A stretch of DNA of 64,000 nt from Paraburkholderia podalyriae (GTDB taxonomy: Bacteria; Pseudomonadota; Gammaproteobacteria; Burkholderiales; Burkholderiaceae): NCBI RefSeq assembly GCF_014397785.1, contig NZ_VZQQ01000022.1, positions 58,527 to 122,526 of the forward strand, written 5' to 3'. The notes beneath the pieces are model-generated. The model made no database searches. It worked only from the letters and a program-made list of their open reading frames with translations, and was not told the origin of the DNA. Positions 25,796-33,796 of the stretch are shown here, one piece after another. A program made the translations under genes and the position numbers. The first letter of the stretch is position 1. Every line of letters begins with the position of its first letter.

Positions 25796-26638
25796 TCAGC
25801 CTGACTGTGCGTCATGACCGGCAGGCGATTCGTGACGCGCGCGCGGCGCGGGAATCAGCGCCTCGTGCTCGCCGTCGCGAATCAGAATCAGCGGATAGCC
25901 GAACGCGCGGCTCGTCAACGCGGGCGTCAGCACGTCGCGCACCGGACCGGCGTACGCGCCGCCCGCGCCGTCGAGCAGCAACGCGTGCGTCGCCAAGCGG
26001 CGCGCGAGGTTCAGGTCGTGGCAGGAGAACAGCACGCTACGCCGCGGTTCGCGCGTCCATGCGACGAGCGCTTCGAGACAGTCGATCTGATGATGCAGGT
26101 CGAGATGCGACAACGGTTCGTCGAGCAGCAACAGCGGCGCGTCCTGGCACAGCACCGCCGCGAGGGCAACGCGCTGACGCTCGCCGCCCGACAGCGACAG
26201 CACGTCGCGCGCCGCGAAGTCCGCGAGGCCGAGCCGTTCGAGCGCCGCCCGCGCGGCCGCGCGATCCTCGTCGCGCTCCCAGCCCCAGCCGCCCAGATGC
26301 GGGAAGCGGTTCAGCAGCACGATGTCGAGCACGCTTGCGTTGAACGCATCGGCCGCGCTTTGCGGCATCAGCGCGCGGCGCCGTGCGAGCGGCAGCGGCT
26401 GCCAGTCGGCCACGCGCACGCCATCGAGTTCGACATGGCCCGCCGCCGGATGCAACAGCCCCGCCAGCGTCGATAGCAAGGTGGTCTTGCCCGCGCCGTT
26501 CGGCCCGGCGATGCACCAGATTTCGCCCGCATGGAACGTGTGCGTGAACGCGTCGAGCAAGGTGCGCGCGCCGGCGCGCAACGTCAGGCGCTGCGTGCTC
26601 AGCATCGAACAGGTGGGGCTGGGTTTGGCTCGTATCAT
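25796..26638 (-). CDS. btuD: Cobalamin ABC transporter ATP-binding protein
   Basis: 280 residues from the ATG at 26638, whose first bases overlap the btuC stop (ATGA). ABC ATPase: Walker A GPNGAGKTTLL around 50-60, Q-loop near LMPQSAADAF, signature LSGGERQR around 155-162, Walker B LLLLDEPLSHLD and switch SCHDLNLARR. It is of the FecE/BtuD class that powers siderophore/cobalamin import. A second in-frame ATG 12 codons later (MLSTQRL) could also start it; the first is favoured by the coupled overlap. Last ~25 residues are a variable tail. Confidence 0.92.
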   Translation of the reverse strand: MIRAKPSPTCSMLSTQRLTLRAGARTLLDAFTHTFHAGEIWCIAGPNGAGKTTLLSTLAGLLHPAAGHVELDGVRVADWQPLPLARRRALMPQSAADAFNASVLDIVLLNRFPHLGGWGWERDEDRAAARAALERLGLADFAARDVLSLSGGERQRVALAAVLCQDAPLLLLDEPLSHLDLHHQIDCLEALVAWTREPRRSVLFSCHDLNLARRLATHALLLDGAGGAYAGPVRDVLTPALTSRAFGYPLILIRDGEHEALIPAPRARHESPAGHDAQSG

Positions 26639-27699
26639 CGGCGGCGTTTGAGCAGCATCCACAGGAACACCGGCACGCCGACCAGCGACGTGATCACGCC
26701 GACCGGCAATTGCGCAGGCGCGATCACGGTCCGCGCGATCAGATCCGCGCCCATCACCGCGACACCGCCGCCGAGCGCGGCCGCCGGCAGCAGCATGCGC
26801 TGATCGTTGCCGAACGCGAGCCGCAGCACGTGCGGCACGACGAGACCGACGAAGCCGATCGTGCCGGCGGTCGTCACCGCCGCGGCCGCCGCCAGCGACG
26901 CGACCAGGTACACGCGCAAACGCAGCGGCATCACCGCGACGCCCAACGCCTGCGCGGCGGCGTCGCCGCGCAGCAGCACGTTCAGACGCGGCGCGGCCGG
27001 GACGATCGCGAGCAACACGAGCGCGAGCGCAATCAGCGCGGTCCACGGCAGCGCGCCGCCGTTGAGGTCGCCGGTGAGCCAGAACAGCATGCCGCGCAGG
27101 CGGCTATCGGGCGCGAGATTGAGCAGCAGCGTGATCAACGCGCCCCACCCGGCCGCGATCACCGCGCCGGTCAGCAGCAAACGCGGCGACGTGTCCTGCG
27201 GCTCGCCGCGCCATAGCTCGCGACGCGCGAGGCCGAGCACCAGCAGGATCGACACGAACGCGCCCGCGAACGCGCTCGCATCGACGATCCACCATGCGCC
27301 GCCCGCGATCATCGCGACGAGCGCGAACGTCGCCGCGCCGCCCGACACGCCGAGCACGTACGGCTCGGCCAGCGGATTGCGCAGCAGCACCTGCAGCAGC
27401 GCGCCGGCAAGCGCGAGCAACGCGCCGCACGCGAAGCCCGCGAGTGCGCGCGGCAAACGCAACGTGCGCACGATTTCGCCGGCGAGATCGTCGCTGCCCG
27501 TGCCGCCGAACGTGTGTGTAGGCGCGAGCGCCGCCAGCACGCGCGACGGCGCGAGCGGCACGCTGCCGAGCACCAGCGACGCGCCGAGCACCGTGACGGC
27601 GGCGAGCGCGAGGCCGAGCCAGATCGCGGCCGCGCGCTTCGCGCTCATCGGGCGCGGCGTCGCCATCGCGGCGGACAGCGAAGTGGACGCGCGACTCAT
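26635..27699 (-). CDS. btuC: Cobalamin ABC transporter permease, FecCD family
   Basis: 354 residues from the ATG at 27699; a GTG at 27717 would add six residues. Polytopic inner-membrane permease with about ten helices: IWLGLALAAVTVLGASLVLG, then the family box LRLPRALAGFACGALLALAGALLQVLLRNPLAEPY around residues 80-115, GVSGGAATFALVAMIAGG, and the C-terminal GTIGFVGLVVPHVLRLAFGNDQR that contacts the ATPase. Lies 40 bases after btuB and overlaps btuD by four bases. The context (btuB, riboswitch, cob genes) makes corrinoids the likely substrate. Confidence 0.93.
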   Translation of the reverse strand: MSRASTSLSAAMATPRPMSAKRAAAIWLGLALAAVTVLGASLVLGSVPLAPSRVLAALAPTHTFGGTGSDDLAGEIVRTLRLPRALAGFACGALLALAGALLQVLLRNPLAEPYVLGVSGGAATFALVAMIAGGAWWIVDASAFAGAFVSILLVLGLARRELWRGEPQDTSPRLLLTGAVIAAGWGALITLLLNLAPDSRLRGMLFWLTGDLNGGALPWTALIALALVLLAIVPAAPRLNVLLRGDAAAQALGVAVMPLRLRVYLVASLAAAAAVTTAGTIGFVGLVVPHVLRLAFGNDQRMLLPAAALGGGVAVMGADLIARTVIAPAQLPVGVITSLVGVPVFLWMLLKRRR

Positions 27700-27738
27700 C
27701 CGCGGGCGCTCACGCACGCGGCCAATCCGGCGCGCGCG

Positions 27739-29673
27739 TCATTGCTGCTGCCAGCCGAGCGTGAGATACGCACCGCGTCGCGGCGAGTTGTACGAGTAGG
27801 CCGTTTCATAATCCTTGTTCAACAGATTGTCGATTTGTGCGCTGACGTACCACGCTTTGGTGATGTTGTAGCGCGCCGACAGATTCACGATGCCATAACC
27901 GCCGAGGTTGCCAGTGCTGTCCGTGCGCGGACCGCTGACGATCCACTCGCCGCCAACGCGCCATCCACCGATGCCGCGATTCACCGCGAACGACGCGAAC
28001 CGTCGCGCGCGCCGCACGAGGTCGGTGCCGTTGTCGAGATCGACCGGATTCTGCAGCGTCACCGTTGCGCGCACGTCGGTCTTGCCGACATGACCGCTCC
28101 ACGATCCTTCGAGTCCCTGCACCTTCGCATGGCCGACGTTCTCGGCGAGATAGATGCCGGGGATCGTCTGCACGTAGTCGATCAGATTCGTATAACGCGT
28201 CTGGAAGGCGTTCAACCGCATTACGCCGAGCGCATCGGTCGCGTACTGCAAACCGGCTTCGACAGAATGACTGCGCTCGGGCTGGATCGACGGATTGCCG
28301 CTGATCGGATAGTACAGATCGTCGAAGCTGGGCGCGCGGAACGCATCCGAATAGCTTGCGGTTGCCTTCCAGTGCGACGTGATGTCGAAACCGTAGCCGA
28401 GATAGTAACTGTTCGCTCCACCGAAATCGGAGTACTGGTCGCGTCGCACGTTGGCCTGAATCTGGTTGCGGCCGAAGCGCGCGCTGTAGCCCGCGAAGAC
28501 CGAATCGACGTGACGCTCGGGCGCGGCGAACGTGTCGGAGTCGAGCGTCTGGTCGAGATGCTCGTAGCCGAGTTGCAGCTTCTGGTTCGCGGCGAGCGCG
28601 AAATCGTTCTGCCACGTGTACTGGCGATTGTCGGTATTGAAGCGGCCGTTGTCGATGCCATTGGTGTTCGATACGCTGCGGTCGTCGCCCTCCGCGAGCG
28701 TGAAGTGGGTGGTCCACCAGTCGGTCAACTTGCCGTTCGCGAATACCGACACCTGACGCACCTTGCTGTAGAGGTTGTTCAGATCGGTGGGCTCGCCGTA
28801 CGCATTGTCGTAGCTGTTGTTGTTGTTCGACTGGAAGTATCTGACGCCCGCGTCCCACTTGTCGTTGAACGTGTGACGCAGCGACGCGGTGATGCTTTCG
28901 TTCAGATTGCCGTTCGGGTTCGGATTCGCGTTCGGCGCCTCGAGCGGATTGAGCGACGAAAATCCGTCGTCTTTGGTGCGCGCAAGCGCGATGCTGAAAG
29001 TCGTGCGGCCGTCCTGATCGAGCGCACCGTTCACGCCGGCCGTTTGCGTCTGCGTGTGATAGCTGCCGTAGCCGACCGAAAAATTGAACCGCGGCGGATG
29101 ATCGCCGCCGTCTTTCGTGAACACCTGCACGACGCCGCCGATCGCGCCCGAGCCGTACAACGCCGACACGTTGCCGTTCACCACTTCGACGTGATCGACC
29201 TGATCGAGCGGAATCTGCGCGAGCTGAGCGGAGCCGAGGCTCACTGAATCGACGCGCACGCCGTCGATCAGCAGCAACGATTGCGTCGCCGACGCGCCGC
29301 GCAAAAAGAGGCTCGTGGTCGAACCGGGGCCACCCGTACGCGAGATTTGCGCGCCGGGCGCGAATTGCAGCAGGCCGGGCAGATCGGTCGCGCTCGTGTC
29401 GGCGATGTCCTGCTGATCGAACCGCGTGGTCTGCGGGATCGCCTCGGTCAGCGCTTGCGGTCCGCGTTGCGCGGTCACGACGATCGGCGACAGCGCGGTG
29501 TCCGCGGCATCGGCTGAGGTGATATTGGCGGCGTTGTTGATGACGTTTGCGGCATTCGCAGCGGTTGCATCCAAAGCGGACGATGAAGACGCGGGCTCGG
29601 CGCTTTGCGCATGCACGACGAGCGGCAGGCTCGCGAACGCGAAGAGCATCGCGCGGGCGATGGGGGACAACAT
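27739..29673 (-). CDS. btuB: TonB-dependent vitamin B12 outer-membrane receptor
   Basis: 644 residues. The signal peptide (MLSPIARAMLFAFASLPLVV, HAQSA) is followed by an Ala-rich linker and a TonB box-like DTALSPIVVTAQRG near 55-70. The plug domain spans about 70-190 (TSATDLPGLLQFAPGAQISR, LFLRGASATQSLLLIDGVRV, VEVVNGNVSALYGSGAIGG). A 22-strand barrel ends with ETAYSYNSPRRGAYLTLGWQ. The barrel and plug fit BtuB, and the cobalamin riboswitch upstream identifies the ligand class. The start at 29673 follows an AGGA site 10 bases before. First gene of btuB-btuC-btuD-cobT-cobS-cobC. Confidence 0.95.
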   Translation of the reverse strand: MLSPIARAMLFAFASLPLVVHAQSAEPASSSSALDATAANAANVINNAANITSADAADTALSPIVVTAQRGPQALTEAIPQTTRFDQQDIADTSATDLPGLLQFAPGAQISRTGGPGSTTSLFLRGASATQSLLLIDGVRVDSVSLGSAQLAQIPLDQVDHVEVVNGNVSALYGSGAIGGVVQVFTKDGGDHPPRFNFSVGYGSYHTQTQTAGVNGALDQDGRTTFSIALARTKDDGFSSLNPLEAPNANPNPNGNLNESITASLRHTFNDKWDAGVRYFQSNNNNSYDNAYGEPTDLNNLYSKVRQVSVFANGKLTDWWTTHFTLAEGDDRSVSNTNGIDNGRFNTDNRQYTWQNDFALAANQKLQLGYEHLDQTLDSDTFAAPERHVDSVFAGYSARFGRNQIQANVRRDQYSDFGGANSYYLGYGFDITSHWKATASYSDAFRAPSFDDLYYPISGNPSIQPERSHSVEAGLQYATDALGVMRLNAFQTRYTNLIDYVQTIPGIYLAENVGHAKVQGLEGSWSGHVGKTDVRATVTLQNPVDLDNGTDLVRRARRFASFAVNRGIGGWRVGGEWIVSGPRTDSTGNLGGYGIVNLSARYNITKAWYVSAQIDNLLNKDYETAYSYNSPRRGAYLTLGWQQQ

Positions 29674-29775
29674 GGGATGACATTCCTGTGGCTAGCGTGC
29701 GCGGCCTGCTTCCCCGCAGGCCGACGCGTCACGAGGCGTCCCTTGTTTAACGTTTTCGCGGGGACGTCCCTCTTT

Positions 29776-30012
29776 TCTGGCCGGTATCCGGGCTACGACA
29801 CATCGATCCCGCCTTCCCACGCGTGACGCGCAGTGGCACACTCGCACGTTGAACTTCCAACCTTGCGATCAGGACCGACCTGCATGAGCACATCACATGC
29901 GGTCGCTTACCGTTGCGGGGGCAGCGCAGGTTCGCGCATCCGGTTTTGGCACCGCGCGCGCCCTGCTTCCCGTTTAACTGCGCGCGCCGATAAGCGCGCG
30001 CGGGCACCAGAG
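29776..30012 (-). promoter_or_regulatory. Cobalamin (AdoCbl) riboswitch
   Basis: Read on the minus strand, the order of conserved blocks is that of the cobalamin riboswitch. GGTGCCCG (30008-30001) comes first, then AAACGGGAAGCAGGG and GGTGCCAAAACCGGA, then GCTGCCCCCGCAACGGTAAG. GCCACTG, a GGGAAGGC block and the B12-box-like AGCCCGGATACCGGCC close it (about 29793-29777). btuB starts about 100 bases downstream. Between them is a 7-bp hairpin (GGCCTGC at 29716-29722 with 29703-29709) that could form part of the expression platform. There is no T tract after it, so control of translation rather than termination is more likely. Binding of adenosylcobalamin should repress the btuB-cobC operon. Confidence 0.93.
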
Positions 30013-30215
30013 TGCGGGAAGTTTAGGAGCGGCCTCGCGGAGCGTCAAGAGAGGTCATTCGGAGCGCAATCCGTTCTGCTGAATGCAGGTTATTGTCCGA
30101 TGGATTGCCGGTTTTTTATCTTATGGTCGACGACACGACATGCAACGAACGTGCATGAAGCGATGCTGTTACGTCTCGAAACGAGACAATTGTCGGAACC
30201 TGTAATATTCCGCGC

Positions 30216-30221
30216 TAAAAT
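30216..30221 (+). promoter_or_regulatory. Probable -10 box for the zapB-like/zapA unit
   Basis: TAAAAT followed by GCG, 26 bases before the start of the ZapB-like gene. An inverted repeat GTCTCG-AAA-CGAGAC at 30173-30187 lies just upstream and could be an operator or simple hairpin. Confidence 0.4.
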
Positions 30222-30246
30222 GCGATGTCTTTAGAGGACGCAGCAC

Positions 30247-30606
30247 ATGCTCACCGAACTCGAATCACTCTCCCAGAACATCGGCAAACTGATTGCGATC
30301 AGCCAGCGCCACAACGAAGCGCGGCTCGCGCTAGAAGAGCAACTCGCGCAAACGCGTGCCGAGGTACAAGCCACGCACGCGGAGCTCGCGCAATTGCGCG
30401 AAGAGCGCGACACACTGCAGGCCGAACGCGACGCACTGTCCGCCAAGATCGACGACGCTCAGGTGCGCCTGAATGCGATTCTCGAAAAATTGCCGCGCGC
30501 ACGCGCGAGCAGCGAACCGGATAACCAGCTCGATCTGCTCGAGCCCGCCCAGCCCGAACACGAGGAAGCGGAAAGCGACGTGAGCCGACACGGAGAAAGC
30601 GCATGA
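30247..30606 (+). CDS. ZapB-like coiled-coil protein upstream of zapA
   Basis: 119 residues. Residues ~1-80 are a continuous heptad-rich coiled coil (LTELESLSQNIGKLIAISQR, then long Glu/Gln/Ala repeats), and the tail is acidic and disordered (DNQLDLLEPAQPEHEEAESD). Small coiled-coil proteins encoded just before zapA in beta-proteobacteria are often annotated as ZapB/DUF904-like division factors. The assignment rests on position and shape, not on a specific motif. Start ATG follows AGAGGA. The stop overlaps the zapA start (ATGA at 30603-30606), which points to coupled translation and a shared Z-ring role. Confidence 0.8.
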   Translation: MLTELESLSQNIGKLIAISQRHNEARLALEEQLAQTRAEVQATHAELAQLREERDTLQAERDALSAKIDDAQVRLNAILEKLPRARASSEPDNQLDLLEPAQPEHEEAESDVSRHGESA

Positions 30607-30917
30607 CCACCAAGCAGATCGAGGTATCGATTCTCGAAGTACCCTATCGTCTCGCCTGTTCGCCGGAAACGGAAGGCGCGCTGCTCGAGGCGGTCGCGCG
30701 CGTCGACGCGGAGATGAAGAAAATCCGCGGTAACAGCAACGTCCGGGGCACGGATCGCATCGCGGTGATGGCTGCGCTGTCGCTGGCATCGGAACTGCTT
30801 AAATTGCAAAGCAGCGTGCGACACGGAGAAGCATTTCCCGCTGAAGAAATCCGGCGTACAATGCAGCAAATGAACGAACAGCTAGGTACTGTGATTGAGC
30901 AGTACAGCGTGCAGTAA
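30603..30917 (+). CDS. zapA: Cell division protein ZapA
   Basis: 104 residues. ZapA is a tetrameric FtsZ-binding protein that cross-links protofilaments in the Z-ring. N-terminal globular part: KQIEVSILEVPYRLACSPETE, then LLEAVARVDAEMKKIRGNSN and DRIAVMAALSLASELLKLQS, leading into a C-terminal coiled coil (EIRRTMQQMNEQLGTVIEQY). Length and pattern match proteobacterial ZapA. It overlaps the ZapB-like gene by four bases and is followed by 6S RNA, the classic zapA-ssrS order. Confidence 0.94.
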   Translation: MTTKQIEVSILEVPYRLACSPETEGALLEAVARVDAEMKKIRGNSNVRGTDRIAVMAALSLASELLKLQSSVRHGEAFPAEEIRRTMQQMNEQLGTVIEQYSVQ

Positions 30918-30997
30918 GCAGTATTGGGTTAGTTAGTAGTGGGCCGGTTTCGAACCGGTCGCAAGTTCAAAGGTATGTGTTGTAGCTTCATCGGTTT

Positions 30998-31180
30998 AGC
31001 TTCCCTGCCTGGTTCGCCAAGGTCATATATTCCTTGAACCAATGCCATGTGCACGGTTGCGGAAATTTGTAGCACGGGCGTGCGCGTCACTCAGTCTGAT
31101 GTACCCGAAGTGTTGCTAACTGCGACCAATTCTGAACCCTCGGTTCAGGATGCCGGCCTAGCGGCTAAGGCGGGGACCTT
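30998..31180 (+). ncRNA. ssrS: 6S RNA
   Basis: Placed right after zapA, as 6S RNA is in most proteobacteria, and about 180 bases long. The ends pair (CCCTGCCT at 31003-31010 with AGGCGGGG at about 31168-31175). The 5' half holds GGTTCGCCAAGG ... CCTTGAACC (31011-31040) and the 3' half TCTGAACCCTCGGTTCAGGA (about 31131-31150), the conserved hairpins that flank the open central bubble. 6S RNA mimics an open promoter and traps sigma70 RNA polymerase in stationary phase. Ends are approximate. Confidence 0.82.
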
Positions 31181-31186
31181 ATCTGG

Positions 31187-31219
31187 AACGGCATCGGACT
31201 TCGGTTCGATGCCGTTTTT
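31187..31219 (+). terminator. Intrinsic terminator downstream of 6S RNA
   Basis: AACGGCATCG (31187-31196), loop GACTTCGGTT, CGATGCCGTT (31207-31216) then a T-rich tail. Ten-bp stem just after the 6S RNA 3' end. Confidence 0.75.
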
Positions 31220-31321
31220 CTTTGGTCGTCGTTTTTTCGTTTGAGCGCCTTTTTCAGGGGCTTTTCCGCACGCGCCTGCTGTTGTTGCGCGTCGTTCAAT
31301 CTCACACGCTGACTCCGATTC

Positions 31322-31780
31322 ATGCGCTACTGGCTGATGAAGTCCGAACCGGACGAAGCAAGCATCGACGACCTCGCCAACGCACCGCATCGCACCTTGC
31401 CGTGGACCGGCGTGCGCAACTATCAGGCGCGCAACTTCATGCGCGACGTGATGCAGATCGGCGACGGTGTGCTCTTCTATCATTCGAGCTGTCCGGAGCC
31501 CGGCATCGCGGGCATCGCGGAGGTCTCGTCGACCGCGTATCCGGACCCGAGCCAGTTCGATAAAAAGAGTCCGTACTACGACGCGAAATCGTCGCCGGAA
31601 ACGCCGCGCTGGCTGCTCGTCGACGTCGTGTTCAAGAAGAAAATTGCGCTGATTCCGCTTGCCGCGCTGCGCGAGCATGCCGAATTGCAGAACATGCGCG
31701 TGCTCGCCAAAGGCAACCGTCTGTCGATCACGCCGGTGACCGACGCCGAATGGCGATTCATCACTAAACGGCTCGTTTAA
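31322..31780 (+). CDS. EVE domain protein
   Basis: 152 residues forming a single EVE (PUA-like) domain: MRYWLMKSEPDEASIDDLAN at the start, TLPWTGVRNYQARNFMRDVM, GDGVLFYHSSCPEPGIAGIAEV and YYDAKSSPETPRWLLVDVVF. EVE domains bind modified bases in DNA or RNA, and the human relative is thymocyte nuclear protein 1. In bacteria they occur alone, as here, or fused to restriction modules. The binding partner is unknown. It follows 6S RNA, is monocistronic, and no restriction genes are nearby. Confidence 0.92.
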   Translation: MRYWLMKSEPDEASIDDLANAPHRTLPWTGVRNYQARNFMRDVMQIGDGVLFYHSSCPEPGIAGIAEVSSTAYPDPSQFDKKSPYYDAKSSPETPRWLLVDVVFKKKIALIPLAALREHAELQNMRVLAKGNRLSITPVTDAEWRFITKRLV

Positions 31781-32021
31781 AGGTGAACTCGCGGCGCGGC
31801 ACGTGTCGTGCGCGCGCGGGTCATCAGCCGATCCGGCGGCAAAACACTAATTGGGGAACCAAGCGCCAGTCGAGCGCGCCTAATCGGTCGACGAAAGCGT
31901 GGGCTCAATCCGACCGCTCTCCAGCACTCGAAGCCATTCGCCAACGCATCCGTCAAACCGTGCGCCGCCACGCGGTGCTCGCATCGAACGTGCACAACCT
32001 GTTCAAACCAGGAGTCCAGCC

Positions 32022-32747
32022 ATGACGAAAAGAACCGCACGGGCCCTCGCACTCGCGCTCGCCTTTGGCGCGCCTGTGGCGCTCGCGCTGAACGCGGCTC
32101 CAGCGCGAGCGCAGAGCATGATGCAGCAGCCTTCGGGTGTGCTGTCGCTGAATGCGCAGGCGAGCGCGGAAGTGCCGCAGGACGAGGTCGAGATCACGCT
32201 GTTTTACGAGCAGGAGGCGAGCGAGCCGTCGTCGCTGACGTCGACGCTGAACGAACGCGCCGACGCGGCGTTGCAGAAAGCTCGCGGCGTCAGCGGCGTG
32301 ACCGCGCGCTCGGGCGCGTTCTCGATCTTTCCGTCGACGGACCGGGACGGACGCATCTCGGCGTGGCGCGGCCGTACGGAAGTCGTGCTCGAATCGCGCG
32401 ACTTCGCCGCGGCATCGAAGCTCGCCGGACAGATGGCATCGATCATGCAGGTGGGCAACGTGCGTTTCTCGCTGTCGCCGGAAGCGCAGCGCGCGGCCGA
32501 GCAGCGGCTCAGCGGCGAGGCGATCAAATCGTTTCGCGAGCAGGCCGCGTCGTCCTCGCAGGCGTTCGGCTTTAGCGGCTATTCGATTCGCGAGGTCAAC
32601 GTGAATCACAGCGGCGCGATGCCGCGTCCGATGATGATGATGAGCGCGCGCGCGATGGGTGCCGACGCGAAGAGCTCGCCGCTGTCGCTCGAAGGCGGCA
32701 CGTCGACGGTGACCGTCAACGTGTCGGGGTCGGTGCAGATGAAGTGA
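32022..32747 (+). CDS. SIMPL domain protein, exported (oxidative stress defence type)
   Basis: 241 residues from the ATG at 32022, preceded by GGAG. Signal peptide of ~30 residues (ALALALAFGAPVALALNAAP, ARAQ). The rest is a SIMPL/DUF541 domain: GVLSLNAQASAEVPQDEVEI, LNERADAALQKARGVSGVTA, then GRTEVVLESRDFAAASKLAG and a C-terminal STVTVNVSGSVQMK strand. Related to E. coli YggE, a periplasmic protein reported to lower reactive oxygen damage; the biochemical role is unknown. Followed by a strong terminator and convergent with lgt. Confidence 0.9.
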   Translation: MTKRTARALALALAFGAPVALALNAAPARAQSMMQQPSGVLSLNAQASAEVPQDEVEITLFYEQEASEPSSLTSTLNERADAALQKARGVSGVTARSGAFSIFPSTDRDGRISAWRGRTEVVLESRDFAAASKLAGQMASIMQVGNVRFSLSPEAQRAAEQRLSGEAIKSFREQAASSSQAFGFSGYSIREVNVNHSGAMPRPMMMMSARAMGADAKSSPLSLEGGTSTVTVNVSGSVQMK

Positions 32748-32776
32748 CGCGCAAGCGCGAACGCAAGCTCAAAGGG

Positions 32777-32813
32777 AAACGCCACGGCATCTGTCGATGC
32801 CGTGGCGTTTTTT
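32777..32813 (+). terminator. Strong intrinsic terminator after SIMPL gene
   Basis: Perfect 15-bp stem (32777-32791 with 32796-32810) with a TGTC loop and a T run to 32813. The A run before the stem gives the minus strand a T run as well, so it may also end lgt transcription. Confidence 0.88.
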
Positions 32814-32846
32814 CATGCGGCGCTCGCCACGCTACCGGAGCGCGGC

Positions 32847-33749
32847 TCAGTTCGCGCCAACCGCCTGCGCCGGCTCGCGACGCCCACGGCGATACGCCCA
32901 CACCATCAGGCCAATGCCCGCGAGGATCATCGGCAGCGACAGCCATTGACCCATCGACAGCCCCATCGCGAGCAGGCCGAGGAAGTCGTCCGGCTCGCGT
33001 GCGAATTCGACCGTGAAGCGCGCGAGGCCGTAGCCGATCAGGAACATCGCGGAAATCGCGCCGAGCGGCTTCGGCTTGCGCGAGAAGAAGATCAGCACGA
33101 AGAACAGCGCCACACCTTCGAGAGCGATCTCGTACAGTTCCGACGGATGCCGCGGCAGCATGTGATATTGCGCGAACACTTCGTTCAGATGCCATTGCGC
33201 GGCCAGTTGCGGATGCGCGGCGAGCCACGCGGCGTCGTCAGGCGCGGCGCCAAACAGCATCGCCCACGGCGCGGACGGCTCGGTCACGCGGCCCCACAGC
33301 TCGCCGTTGATGAAGTTGCCGAGACGCCCCGCCGCGAGGCCCGTGGGCACCATCGGCGCGACGAAGTCGGTGACTTGCAGCCACGAGCGCTTGCGCTGAT
33401 ACGCGAACAGCATCATCGCAAGCGTCACGCCGAGAAAGCCGCCGTGAAACGACATGCCGCCTTCCCACACCTTGAAGATGTCGAGCGGATGCGCGAAATA
33501 AAAGCTCGCCTTGTAGAACAGTACATAGCCGAGCCGGCCGCCGAGGATCGTGCCCAACACGCCGAAGAACAGCATGTCGTCGATATCCTTCGCGCTCCAG
33601 CCTTGCGCGGCGACGTACGGCAGACGCAGACGCAGCCGGGCGACGACGATCGCCGCGACGAACGCGACGAGGTACATCAAGCCGTACCAGCGCACGGCGA
33701 GCGGCCCCAGATGAATGGCGACAGGGTCGAAATTGGGGTGAATGAGCAT
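32847..33749 (-). CDS. lgt: Prolipoprotein diacylglyceryl transferase
   Basis: 300 residues. Lgt moves diacylglycerol from phosphatidylglycerol to the lipobox cysteine, the first step of lipoprotein maturation, in the inner membrane. Several helices are visible. Key blocks: LAVRWYGLMYLVAFVAA, GGRLGYVLFY, WEGGMSFHGGFLG around residue 95-107, and the Lgt signature GRLGNFINGELWGR around 140-155, then HPSELYEIALEGVALF. Candidate substrates in the window include the OmpA-type and SodC-like lipoproteins. Convergent with the SIMPL gene. Confidence 0.97.
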   Translation of the reverse strand: MLIHPNFDPVAIHLGPLAVRWYGLMYLVAFVAAIVVARLRLRLPYVAAQGWSAKDIDDMLFFGVLGTILGGRLGYVLFYKASFYFAHPLDIFKVWEGGMSFHGGFLGVTLAMMLFAYQRKRSWLQVTDFVAPMVPTGLAAGRLGNFINGELWGRVTEPSAPWAMLFGAAPDDAAWLAAHPQLAAQWHLNEVFAQYHMLPRHPSELYEIALEGVALFFVLIFFSRKPKPLGAISAMFLIGYGLARFTVEFAREPDDFLGLLAMGLSMGQWLSLPMILAGIGLMVWAYRRGRREPAQAVGAN

Positions 33750-33796
33750 CGTGTAGTTATGGGCAGTTCAGGTTCGGAAGCAGTTTTTACAGCGGA

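Noticed and set aside
17962..30012. A complete de novo cobalamin pathway
   Set aside because: Only late amidation, nucleotide-loop and transport genes are seen; corrin-ring genes are absent from the window.
30941..30965. tRNA-like T-arm (GGTTTCGAACC) after zapA
   Set aside because: No acceptor or anticodon arms fit around it; it is a simple hairpin before 6S RNA.
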